Assembly (NCBI RefSeq): GCF_018449795.1
Contig: NZ_JAAVVE010000023.1
Span: 1-64,000, forward strand
From: Sphingomonas sp. dw_22
Lineage (GTDB): Bacteria; Pseudomonadota; Alphaproteobacteria; Sphingomonadales; Sphingomonadaceae
Direction: 5' to 3'
Length of the DNA: 64,000 bases
Positions within the stretch are counted from its first letter, which is position 1, and the number at the start of each line of letters is the position of its first letter. The translations under genes were made by a program, and so were the position numbers. Below are positions 25,701 through 33,817 of this stretch, piece by piece. The notes under the pieces were generated by a model that ran no database searches, was not told the origin of the DNA, and worked only from the letters and a program-made list of their open reading frames with translations.

Positions 25701-27857
25701 TCAGAAACGATAGTCCCAGCCCAGGGTGAACGAGCGGCCGCGCCCCGCGAAATAGCTGAGGTTATCCGTCGGCAGCCGGGTGTCGCTGCTGTAATCGATA
25801 TATTGCTTGTCGAAGAGGTTGGAGGCGCTGAGCGTCAGCCCGCCGAATTTGGTCTGGTAGCGCAGATAGGCGTCGGTGAGCGTGTAGCCGCCGAAATCGT
25901 TGCGCGGGTCGCGGACCCTCCCCTGGAAGCTGCGCGACAGATAGAATTGCGTCTGGATGCGCGCCGAGAACGGTCCCTTGGAATAATCCGCCGCCAGGTT
26001 GAGGCGATCGGGCGAGATGTTGGTGCCGTCGAGATCGGTATCGACCTTGCCGTCCGGCACGGTGTCGCTGTCATAGCGTCCGTCGAGATGCGCATAGCCC
26101 GCCGACACGCGCAGGCCGTCCACCGGCAGGCGCACGCCCAGATTGAGCTCCAGCCCCTGGATCTCGGTGCGCAGCCGCTGGACGTCGAAGATGCCGCCGG
26201 GATTGGCGATCAGGAGCTGCCCCTTGTCGCTCGACGACCAGAAATAAGTGGCCGAGGCATCGAGCGGCCCGCGCTTCACCTCGACGCCGATCTCGCGGTT
26301 GTTCGAGACGATCGGGGCGATATCGAGATAATTGTCGAGATCGACATTGGGCTTGTTGATCGCGCGGGTGATGCGGCCGATGTCGGGCACTGTATAGCCT
26401 TCGGCATAGCTCGCATAGGCGCGGATGCCGGGCACCGGCTCCAGGATCACGCCGCCGTTGAGCAGCGCATCCTTGAAGGTCGGCTTGCCGCCCGAGACGA
26501 AGGTGCGCCCGGCCGAGGCCAGCGTCGTATAGTCGTCGATCTTGATCTGGACATTCTCGTAGCGGACGCCGCCGGCGAGACGCAGCTTCTTGTCGAACAG
26601 CGCGAGGTTCGCCTGGGCGAAGGGCGCATAGCTGCGGAAGTCGCTGGGCGGCACCCAGACGCGATCGGTGGCGATCAGCCGCTGCTGGGTCGAATCGGTC
26701 AGCACGTCGAAGCCGACCGTCGCGGTCAGCGCCTCGAAGCCGGGGATCGCGCGCTCATAGCTGATCTTGCCGCCGATCTTGCGCGAACGGTTCTGCGACT
26801 GATCGAACAGGTTCAGCGTCGGATCGATCTGCGGATCCTGGAACGTCGCGATCGGCGCGATCTCGCCGCCGAACGTGTCGCGGCTGCGGTTGAAGAACAG
26901 CTGGCTGACGAAATTGCCGCCCCACAGCGACGTGTCGGTATAGGAAAGCGCGACGCTCTCGGTGCGGTTGGCGGCGGGGATGCCCGGCGGGTCGCCGCGC
27001 ACCGCGCTGGTCGGCAGGCCGGTCAGGCGATTGCCAGGGATCGCGACATAATCGCCGTCGCCCTTCAGCTCGAAGCGGCTGGCGATCAGGTCGATCCGTC
27101 CGGTCTCGCCGACCTGGTAGCCCAGCCGCGCGAACAGCGAGAGCGTCTTCGAATCCTGGCTCTCGCCCTGGGTGAGGTTGAGGCCGATGCGGCGCCCGTC
27201 GCCGTCGTAGAAGACGCCGCGCTTCTCATAGGCGGCGCCGATCGTCGCATCGAAACGGCCCGCCTTGTACTGGAACAGTCCGGCGACCTTGCCGCCCATG
27301 CCGTCCTTGCTGAAGTCGTTGTCCGCGCTGCCCTGGACCAGCGCGCGGCCGCTGATGCCCTCCTGCTTGGGCGCGCCGACCGTCACCTGGTTGACGATGC
27401 CGCCGGTGCCGCCGACCCCCTGGAGCGCGTTCGAGCCGTAGATCAGCTCGACCCGGTCGACGAAGAAGCCGTCGATCGTGAAGCCGTCGCGGCTGCCGTC
27501 GCGCAGCGGGGTCGATTGCGGGATGCCGTTGATCGCATAGAGCGGCGAACGGCCGCGCAGGCTCTCGCCGGCGCCGGACAGCTTCTGGCGGGTGGGCGAG
27601 AAGGACGGGGTGAGGTTCGCCACCGCATCGGTCACCGAGCCCGAGATCGCCATCTGCTGGTCGAGCGTCGCCTTGTCGATCACGTCGATCGTCAGCGGCA
27701 GCGCGTTGGGCGGCAGGATCGTGCGCGCGGCGGTGACGACGATCTCGTCGCTCGCATCGCTCGTCTCCTGCTTGTCCGAATCCTGGGCGAAGGCCATGCC
27801 CGGCAGGGTGGCGGCGAGCGCCAACAAGGGCAGCGAAAGATGAATGCGGCGCGACAT
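25701..27857 (-). CDS. TonB-dependent siderophore-type receptor
   Basis: Outer-membrane receptor of 718 residues. Signal peptide MSRRIHLSLPLLALAATLPGMAFA, TonB box DEIVVTAAR at about residue 35, plug domain to about 170 (LRGRSPLYAINGIPQSTPLR, RVELIYGSNALQGVGGTGGI) and a barrel ending FTLGWDYRF with a terminal Phe. The start at 27857 yields the signal peptide. Linkage to a PepSY protein and a Fur-like palindrome upstream point to ferric-siderophore uptake; the particular siderophore is unknown. Confidence 0.94.
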   Translation of the reverse strand: MSRRIHLSLPLLALAATLPGMAFAQDSDKQETSDASDEIVVTAARTILPPNALPLTIDVIDKATLDQQMAISGSVTDAVANLTPSFSPTRQKLSGAGESLRGRSPLYAINGIPQSTPLRDGSRDGFTIDGFFVDRVELIYGSNALQGVGGTGGIVNQVTVGAPKQEGISGRALVQGSADNDFSKDGMGGKVAGLFQYKAGRFDATIGAAYEKRGVFYDGDGRRIGLNLTQGESQDSKTLSLFARLGYQVGETGRIDLIASRFELKGDGDYVAIPGNRLTGLPTSAVRGDPPGIPAANRTESVALSYTDTSLWGGNFVSQLFFNRSRDTFGGEIAPIATFQDPQIDPTLNLFDQSQNRSRKIGGKISYERAIPGFEALTATVGFDVLTDSTQQRLIATDRVWVPPSDFRSYAPFAQANLALFDKKLRLAGGVRYENVQIKIDDYTTLASAGRTFVSGGKPTFKDALLNGGVILEPVPGIRAYASYAEGYTVPDIGRITRAINKPNVDLDNYLDIAPIVSNNREIGVEVKRGPLDASATYFWSSSDKGQLLIANPGGIFDVQRLRTEIQGLELNLGVRLPVDGLRVSAGYAHLDGRYDSDTVPDGKVDTDLDGTNISPDRLNLAADYSKGPFSARIQTQFYLSRSFQGRVRDPRNDFGGYTLTDAYLRYQTKFGGLTLSASNLFDKQYIDYSSDTRLPTDNLSYFAGRGRSFTLGWDYRF

Positions 27858-27979
27858 GGTGTTCCCCCCGCCCGCTCGGCACCATGCCCGCGGGTCTGTC
27901 GCGCGCCGGCTAGCAGCGCTCAAATTCTAATGCAAGTCAATCGCAACAGCTAGCAAGCCGCCTGCGCGGGGACAACGAA

Positions 27980-27994
27980 TGATAATGCTTATCA
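27980..27994 (-). promoter_or_regulatory. Candidate Fur box upstream of the TonB receptor
   Basis: TGATAATGCTTATCA is a perfect 15-bp interrupted palindrome close to the Fur consensus core (GATAAT..TTATC). It lies about 120 bp upstream of the receptor ATG. A second weaker candidate, TGCAAGTCAATCGCA, is at 27931-27945. The gene on the other side ends here, so the receptor operon is the likely target. Confidence 0.6.
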
Positions 27995-28002
27995 AAAGCC
28001 CC

Positions 28003-29028
28003 TTACCAACCCGAAATCCTCAGCCGCACGCGCACCACCTTGTCGCTGGTGGTGATGAACAGCGTCCGCCCGTCCTCGCCGAACGCCGAATTGGCGGCCG
28101 CCTTGCCGGTGGAGATCAGCCCGAGCCGCCGGCCATCGGGCGCAAGGACATGGATGCCGCCGGGACCGCTGGCGAACAGATGCCCGCTCGCCCCCACCTT
28201 CATCCCGTCGGGCAGGCCCGGCAGCCCCTTGGCGACGCCGTCGCGAAAATCCGCGAACACGCGCGAGCCGCGCGGCAGCCCATCCTCGCCCAGCGGATAG
28301 GCGTGGATATACGGCGCCTTGTCGTCGGAGACCGAGACGTAGAGCGTCTTCTGGTCGGGCGAGAGGCCGATGCCGTTGGGGCGCGTCTGGCCGGGATCGA
28401 GCAGCGCCACCTTGCCGTCGGTGCCCAGCCGGTAGACGCCGTTGAACTTCAGCTCCTTGAGCGGCGAGGCATCGCCCTCGGCCAACCCATAAGGCGGATC
28501 GGTGAAATAGATCGCGCCGGACTTCGCGATCACCAGGTCGTTGCAACTGTTGAAGCGCTGGCCCCGATAGCGATCGGCGAGGATTGTCTTCTTCTTCGTC
28601 GCCAGGTCCACCCGGGCGATAGCGCGCGTGCCGCTGTCGGCCATCACCAGCCTGCCCTGCGCGTCCATCACCATGCCGTTGGAGCCAGCCTCGCGAATCG
28701 CCTTGGGGACCGGCCCGGCCAGGCCCGAGGGCTTGAGGAACACGCTCTTCCCTTCGCCTTCCTTCCAGCGCCAGGCGATGTTCGCCGGCGGATCGGAGAA
28801 GAGCAGATAGCCGCCCTCTTTCACCCAAACCGGCCCCTCGGCCCATTGGATGCCGTCGGCGATCACTTCGATCGGCGCGTTCGCGTCGAGGATCGTGTCG
28901 AGCTCGGGATCAAGCTGCGTGATGCCGCCCACCGTGTCGGCGCGCGCCAGGGCAGGCACGAAGGGCAATGCGGCCATGCCGGCCAGCACGGTGCGGCGCG
29001 TCGTCTCGATCATCCTGTTCTCCGTCAT
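28003..29028 (-). CDS. SMP-30/gluconolactonase family lactonase, Tat-exported
   Basis: Six-bladed beta-propeller hydrolase, 341 residues, expected to open glucono-1,5-lactone to gluconate. The N-terminus carries a twin-arginine signal (IETTRRTVLAGMAALPFVPA, cleavage after ALARA). SMP-30 metal-site motifs: WAEGPVW, NSCNDLVIAKSG, YFTDPPYGL and RPNGIGLSPDQKTLYVS. I take ATG 29028 because it overlaps the gntP-like stop (ATGA); 29013 is an alternative. Last gene of a four-gene operon whose other members make and import sugar acids, which supports the gluconolactone assignment. Confidence 0.9.
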   Translation of the reverse strand: MTENRMIETTRRTVLAGMAALPFVPALARADTVGGITQLDPELDTILDANAPIEVIADGIQWAEGPVWVKEGGYLLFSDPPANIAWRWKEGEGKSVFLKPSGLAGPVPKAIREAGSNGMVMDAQGRLVMADSGTRAIARVDLATKKKTILADRYRGQRFNSCNDLVIAKSGAIYFTDPPYGLAEGDASPLKELKFNGVYRLGTDGKVALLDPGQTRPNGIGLSPDQKTLYVSVSDDKAPYIHAYPLGEDGLPRGSRVFADFRDGVAKGLPGLPDGMKVGASGHLFASGPGGIHVLAPDGRRLGLISTGKAAANSAFGEDGRTLFITTSDKVVRVRLRISGW

Positions 29029-30368
29029 GCAAAGGGCCAGAGCAGCAGCGCCATCGCGAAGCTGGAAAGCCCCGCGATCGTCGCGCCGATCGTCCAGCTC
29101 CGGAAGGTCTGCGCCTCCGTCAGCCCGAGATATTGCTTCACCAGCCAGAAGCCGGTGTCGTTGACATGGCTCGCCACCGTCGCCCCCGCGCCGATCGCCA
29201 CCGTCACCAGCGCGATGCGATTGGGGCTGAGCGCCGCGGCGGTGATGAGCGGCGCGGCGAGCCCCGCGGCCGTGACCATCGCCACCGTCGCCGATCCCTG
29301 CGCCACCCGCACGAACGCCGAGAGCAGGAAGGCGAAGACCGGCACCGATACCTGCGCCGCGCTCACCGCATGGGTGATCTGGGTGCCGGCACCCGATTCG
29401 ATCAGCACTTCCTTGTACGCCGCACCCGCACCGATGATGAGCACCATCAACCCGGCGGGTTCGAGCGCGCGGGTCATGATCTTCGAAAGCGTGGCGAACG
29501 GCGCATTCTCGACGATCCGCAGCCACGCCGTGACCGAAAGCGCCGCAAGCATCAGCGCGGTAAAGGGATGCCCGAGGAACAGCAGCAATGTCTTCGCCGG
29601 CCCCGCCGCCATCGCCTGCCCCGCCACCGCCGCGATCAGGATCAGCGCAAGCGGAAACAGCATCGCGAGCAAGGCGGGCCAGAAGCCGATCGGGCGCGTC
29701 TGCGGCGCGCCCTCGTCGAGCATCGGCGGCGGGCCGAGCGTGCCGAACCCCGGCGCGCCATGCGCCAGCGTCGCGAAGACCGGCCCCGCCAGGATCGCGG
29801 AGGGAATGCCGCAGATCAGGCCATAGAACGCCATCCGCCCGTAATCGGTGTGGAGCAGTTCGGCGACCGCAACCGGCCCGGGATGCGGCGGCAGCAGCGC
29901 ATGCATCGTCATCAGCCCGGCGAGCAGCGGCAAGGCGAAATAGGTCACCCGCCGCTCGGATCGGATCGCAAGCGTGGTGAGCAAAGGCGCGAGGATGATG
30001 AAGGCAACGTCGAAGAACAGCGGCACGCCCACGACAATGCCGATCGCGGTGAGCGCCCAGGGGATACGCTTCTCCCCGAACACATCGAGCAGCCGGTGCG
30101 CAATGGCATTGACGCCGCCCGACGCCTCCAGCAGCCCGCCCAGCACCGCGCCCAGCCCGATCACCACCGCGACGAAGCCCAGCGCCTCGCCCGTGCCCTT
30201 GCGGATCGCACCGATCACCGCCTGCGGGTCGCCGCCGAACGCAAGGCCCGTCACCAGCGCCACCAGCAACAGCGCGACGAAGGGCTGGAGCTTGAGCTTG
30301 AGCACCAGCAGGATCACCGCCGCAATGCTCGCCGCGACGAGCAGCAGCGTATGCCAGGGCTCGGCCAT
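29025..30368 (-). CDS. GntP-family gluconate permease
   Basis: Inner-membrane H+ symporter for gluconate or a related sugar acid; 447 residues and about 12 hydrophobic helices. Family signatures: VVIGLGAVLGGLLEASGGV near residue 70, GIVVGVPLFFDVAFIILAPL near 115, and LMTMHALLPPHPGPVAVAEL near 160. The ATG at 30368 overlaps the beta-glucosidase stop, and its own stop overlaps the lactonase start. Position next to a lactonase and a glucose-oxidising enzyme makes gluconate the best guess. Confidence 0.93.
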   Translation of the reverse strand: MAEPWHTLLLVAASIAAVILLVLKLKLQPFVALLLVALVTGLAFGGDPQAVIGAIRKGTGEALGFVAVVIGLGAVLGGLLEASGGVNAIAHRLLDVFGEKRIPWALTAIGIVVGVPLFFDVAFIILAPLLTTLAIRSERRVTYFALPLLAGLMTMHALLPPHPGPVAVAELLHTDYGRMAFYGLICGIPSAILAGPVFATLAHGAPGFGTLGPPPMLDEGAPQTRPIGFWPALLAMLFPLALILIAAVAGQAMAAGPAKTLLLFLGHPFTALMLAALSVTAWLRIVENAPFATLSKIMTRALEPAGLMVLIIGAGAAYKEVLIESGAGTQITHAVSAAQVSVPVFAFLLSAFVRVAQGSATVAMVTAAGLAAPLITAAALSPNRIALVTVAIGAGATVASHVNDTGFWLVKQYLGLTEAQTFRSWTIGATIAGLSSFAMALLLWPFA

Positions 30369-32623
30369 CAGCCGAGCTTCACGCCGGTCGCGAGCGAGGT
30401 CGCCGGCACGTCGCCCGTCGCGCTGCCGGTGATCCGGAAGCTCGCCTCGCTGCGGATATCCGCCGAAGAGGCACCCGCCATCAGCTTGATCTCGCCCGGC
30501 TCGACCACCCATTTGCCCGGCTGCCAGATGCCGAACTGGGCAGCGGCGAGCGTGAAGCGCACCGTGCGCGTCTCGCCGGGCTTGAGCGTTACCCGCACGA
30601 ACCCGCGAAGCTCGCGATCCGGCCGCGATACCGATGCGACGGGATCGTTGGCGTAAAGCTGGACGACCTCATCCACCGCCGTCTTGCCGGTGTTGGTGAC
30701 CGCGACCGTCGCGGTCAGCGCGCCGGTGGCGGCAATCTCCGCCGCGCTCAGCGACAAGTCGCCATAGGTCACTTCGGAATAGCCGAGCCCATGCCCGAAC
30801 GCGAACAGCGGCCCGATATCGACGTCGCGGTAGCGCGCGCTGTCGATGCTCAGGTCCGGATTGGCCGGGCGCCCGGTCGGGGCATGGGCATAGGGGATCG
30901 GCGACTGGCCGGTGACGCGCGGCATCCCGATCGGCAGCCGTCCGCCGGGCGAGACCTTGCCGGTCAAGACGTCGGCAATCGCCGGGCCGCTCTCCACGCC
31001 CAGCAGCCAGGTCTGGAGCACCGCCGGGATGCCGGTCAGCGCCTTCTCCAGCGCGAGCGGCCGCCCGCCCATCAGGATCGCGACGATCGGCTTGCCGGTC
31101 GCCTTCAGCGCCTCGACCAGCGCGATCTGGAGCCCCGGAAGGCCGATCTCGGCATAGCTCCGCGCCTCGCCGGTGAAGTCATAATCCTCGCCGATCGCGA
31201 GCAGCACCACGTCCGCGCGCTTCGCGGCGGCGATGGCGGCTGGGATGCCCGATCCATCGCTGCCGCGCGGCTTCACGCCGGGCTGATATTCCACCGCATT
31301 ACCCAGCGCGGCGCGCAGCGTGACGCCGTCCTCCGCCTGCCCCCGCGCGCGCCACGAACCGAGCGTAGAGGAGGCATCGTCCGCCAGCGCGCCGATCAGC
31401 GCCACCTTCGCCCCCGGCTTGAGCGGCAGCAGCCCGCCTTCGTTCCGGAGCAGCACGATCGATCGCCGCGCCAGGTAGCGCGCCGCCGGCCGGTTCAGCG
31501 GCGCCTTCTCGCGTGCGGAATCGCCAAAGCCATAGGGATCGTCGAACAGCCCCAGCCGCGCCTTGGCCGCAAGGATCCGCCCCACCGCCTGGTCGACCAG
31601 CGGCAGCAGCGTCGCATCGGCCGCCACCGCTTCGCCCAGATGCTCGGAATAGGTGGCGCTCGCCATGTCCATGTCCACGCCCGCGCGCAGCGCCAGCGCG
31701 GCAGCTTCGGCGGATGTCGCCGCCACGCCGTGGTTGATGAGTTCCTTTATCGCGTTCCAGTCGCTGACGATCAGCCCCTGATAGTCCCAATCCTCCCGCA
31801 GCGTTCCGCGCACCAGCGGCGCGTTCGCGGTCATCGGCACGCCGCCCAGATCGTTGAACGCGGTCATGAAGCTCGCCGCGCCCGCCCGCGCCGCCGCGTG
31901 GAAGGGCGGCAGATAGACTTCGTTGAGCGTCCGCGTGCTCATGTCAGCGCTGTCATAATCGCGCCCGCCAATAGCGGCGCCATAGCCGACGAAATGCTTC
32001 GCGCAGGCCATCAGGCGCATGCCCTTCGCCAGATCGGCGCCCTGGAAGCCCTGCACCTGCGCCTCGGCCATGCGCGCGCCGAGATAGGGGTCTTCGCCCG
32101 CGCCCTCGACCACCCGGCCCCAGCGCGGATCGCGGGCGATGTCGACCATCGGCGTGAAGGTCCAGTGCAGCCCCGCCGCCCAGGCTTCCTCCGCTGCCAG
32201 CCGCGCCGCCGCCTCGGCCACCGCCGGATCCCAGCTCGCCGCCAGCGCCAGCGGCACGGGCAGGATCGTGCGATAGCCGTGGATCACGTCCATCGCGAAG
32301 AGCAGCGGGATCTTCAGCCGCGATTCCTCGACCGCGACGCGCTGCAATTCGCGCAGCGGCTCGGCCCCGGCGACGTGCAGGAACGAACCCATCTCGCCCT
32401 TGCGCACCCGATCGAGCATCGCCGCATCGAGCCGGGAATTGAGCGATTTCTGCCGCCCGCCGGGGATCTGGGTCATCTGGCCCAGCTTCTCCGCCAGCGT
32501 CATCCGGCCGATCAGCGCCTTGATCCGGGCGCCATGATCGCTGCCCTGCGCCGCCACCGCAACCGGCGCCCAGGCGGACGCCGCCAGCAGCGCGCCCGCC
32601 TTCACCACATCGCGCCGCCTCAT
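30368..32623 (-). CDS. Glycoside hydrolase family 3 beta-glucosidase, Tat-exported
   Basis: Exo-acting GH3 enzyme (BglX-like), 751 residues, expected to release glucose from cellobiose or other beta-glucosides in the periplasm. Twin-arginine signal MRRRDVVKAGALLAASAWAP, N-terminal TIM barrel with DIARDPRWGRVVEGAGEDP, KHFVGYGAAIGGRDYD and the nucleophile region GLIVSDWNA (Asp near 288), middle alpha/beta sandwich (ILMGGRPLALE), and a C-terminal fibronectin III-like domain. The start was set by the signal peptide and by overlap with the preceding oxidoreductase stop. Confidence 0.94.
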   Translation of the reverse strand: MRRRDVVKAGALLAASAWAPVAVAAQGSDHGARIKALIGRMTLAEKLGQMTQIPGGRQKSLNSRLDAAMLDRVRKGEMGSFLHVAGAEPLRELQRVAVEESRLKIPLLFAMDVIHGYRTILPVPLALAASWDPAVAEAAARLAAEEAWAAGLHWTFTPMVDIARDPRWGRVVEGAGEDPYLGARMAEAQVQGFQGADLAKGMRLMACAKHFVGYGAAIGGRDYDSADMSTRTLNEVYLPPFHAAARAGAASFMTAFNDLGGVPMTANAPLVRGTLREDWDYQGLIVSDWNAIKELINHGVAATSAEAAALALRAGVDMDMASATYSEHLGEAVAADATLLPLVDQAVGRILAAKARLGLFDDPYGFGDSAREKAPLNRPAARYLARRSIVLLRNEGGLLPLKPGAKVALIGALADDASSTLGSWRARGQAEDGVTLRAALGNAVEYQPGVKPRGSDGSGIPAAIAAAKRADVVLLAIGEDYDFTGEARSYAEIGLPGLQIALVEALKATGKPIVAILMGGRPLALEKALTGIPAVLQTWLLGVESGPAIADVLTGKVSPGGRLPIGMPRVTGQSPIPYAHAPTGRPANPDLSIDSARYRDVDIGPLFAFGHGLGYSEVTYGDLSLSAAEIAATGALTATVAVTNTGKTAVDEVVQLYANDPVASVSRPDRELRGFVRVTLKPGETRTVRFTLAAAQFGIWQPGKWVVEPGEIKLMAGASSADIRSEASFRITGSATGDVPATSLATGVKLG

Positions 32624-33732
32624 GCGGTCAGCTTGATCGCACGGCCCTCGCGCGCCGATTTGTAGATCGCCTCGATCAGCCGCATGTCGCGCAGCCCTTC
32701 CTCGCCCGATACGATCGGCTCGCGCCCGGTCATCACGCATTCGGCGAGATGATCGAGCTGCCCCACGAACTGGGTCTTGGCCGGCGGCGGCAGCATGATC
32801 TGCTCGGTCTTGCCGGCGATGCGCTGCCAGATCTGATGCCCTTCATAGGGCGTGGCCGGCTCCATCCCCACCCAGCCCTTGGTGCCCGTCACGCGCGAGG
32901 CATTATGGCCGGTGGAGTAGCTGGAGATGCAGTTCGCGATCACGCCCGAGGGGAAGCGGAGCTGGAAATCGATCTGGTCCTCCACGGTCTTGAAGCGCGG
33001 ATCGCTGCGGTCGGTCGATTCCATCGCGCTCACTTCGATCGGCTCCTCGCCGGAGAGATAGCGCGCGGCGTTCAGGCTGTAGATGCCGATATCCATCATC
33101 GATCCGCCGCCCGACATCGGCTTGTCGAGCCGCCAGATGCCCGGCTGCGCATAGAAGCCGCTCTCGGACGTGATGACCCTGGGCGTGCCGATCAGCCCCG
33201 ATTTCACCAGCTGGATCACATGGAGATTATGCTGCTCGAAATGGCAGCGATAGCCGATCATCAGCTTCTTGCCGGCCTGTTTGGCGGCCGCGATCATCGC
33301 CTCGCATTCGGCCGGGGAGATCGCCATCGGCTTCTCGCACAGCACATGCTTGCCCGCCTTGCTCGCGCGGATCGAATATTCGGCATGCATGCTGTTGGGC
33401 AGCACGACATAGACGATGTCGATGTCAGGATTGTCGCGGATGCTGTCGTAATTCTGGTAATTATACCAGTGCGTCTTCGGAATGCCGTACTGCGCGCCGT
33501 AGCGCTCCAGCTTCTCCGGCGTGCCGCTTACCAGCGCGCGCAGCTCGGCGAACTCGCAGTCCTTGATCCGCGGCATGATCTGGGCGGTGGCGTAATAGCC
33601 CAGGCCGACGATCGCATAGCCCAGCTTGCGCTTGCCCGGCATCCTTTTGTCCTGGGCCCAGGCGGCGGGTCCGATCGCGCCGGCCACCAGCCCCGCGCCT
33701 ATTCCGCCCAGCACCTCTCGACGAGTCCCCAT
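32620..33732 (-). CDS. Glucose-fructose oxidoreductase-like enzyme (Gfo/Idh/MocA), Tat-exported
   Basis: NADP-dependent oxidoreductase, 370 residues. N-terminal twin-arginine signal MGTRREVLGGIGAGLVAGA, then a Rossmann domain (GYAIVGLGYYATAQIMP at about 39) and the Gfo/Idh/MocA domain. Segments LPNSMHAEYSIRASKAGKHV, CEKPMA (Lys about 134), KKLMIGYRCHF, GGGSMMDIGIYSLNAARYL and GEEPIEV strongly resemble Zymomonas GFOR as I recall it, which oxidises glucose to gluconolactone while reducing fructose to sorbitol with tightly held NADP. First gene of the operon, 45 bp after a LacI-type operator. Activity is inferred, and a glucose/aldose oxidoreductase with another acceptor is possible. Confidence 0.9.
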   Translation of the reverse strand: MGTRREVLGGIGAGLVAGAIGPAAWAQDKRMPGKRKLGYAIVGLGYYATAQIMPRIKDCEFAELRALVSGTPEKLERYGAQYGIPKTHWYNYQNYDSIRDNPDIDIVYVVLPNSMHAEYSIRASKAGKHVLCEKPMAISPAECEAMIAAAKQAGKKLMIGYRCHFEQHNLHVIQLVKSGLIGTPRVITSESGFYAQPGIWRLDKPMSGGGSMMDIGIYSLNAARYLSGEEPIEVSAMESTDRSDPRFKTVEDQIDFQLRFPSGVIANCISSYSTGHNASRVTGTKGWVGMEPATPYEGHQIWQRIAGKTEQIMLPPPAKTQFVGQLDHLAECVMTGREPIVSGEEGLRDMRLIEAIYKSAREGRAIKLTA

Positions 33733-33776
33733 ATTCCGGCTCCTCTAGCTCTACCGACGTGTCTCCGCCGCGTTGT

Positions 33777-33790
33777 TGATAGCGCTACCA
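33777..33790 (-). promoter_or_regulatory. LacI-family-type operator upstream of the sugar-oxidation operon
   Basis: Read leftward it is TGGTAGCGCTATCA, a near-perfect 14-bp palindrome about the CG-centred AGCGCT core typical of LacI/GalR-family operators; similar boxes (TGGTAGCGCTAxCA) precede carbohydrate-utilisation genes in other proteobacteria. It lies 45 bp upstream of the oxidoreductase ATG. No LacI-type regulator gene is in the window. Confidence 0.65.
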
Positions 33791-33817
33791 GCAAAGCCGC
33801 CCGCAGGCCAGCGAAAC

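Noticed and set aside
25476..27953. 825-residue open frame on the plus strand opposite the TonB receptor
   Set aside because: Arg/Ala/Asp-rich antisense shadow; the minus strand encodes a full receptor with signal peptide, plug and barrel.
27979..30656. Two long plus-strand open frames opposite the lactonase and GntP genes
   Set aside because: Mirror frames without domains; the minus-strand genes are well supported and overlap by start/stop codons.
30791..32665. 624-residue open frame opposite the GH3 gene
   Set aside because: Antisense shadow; composition biased and no domain.
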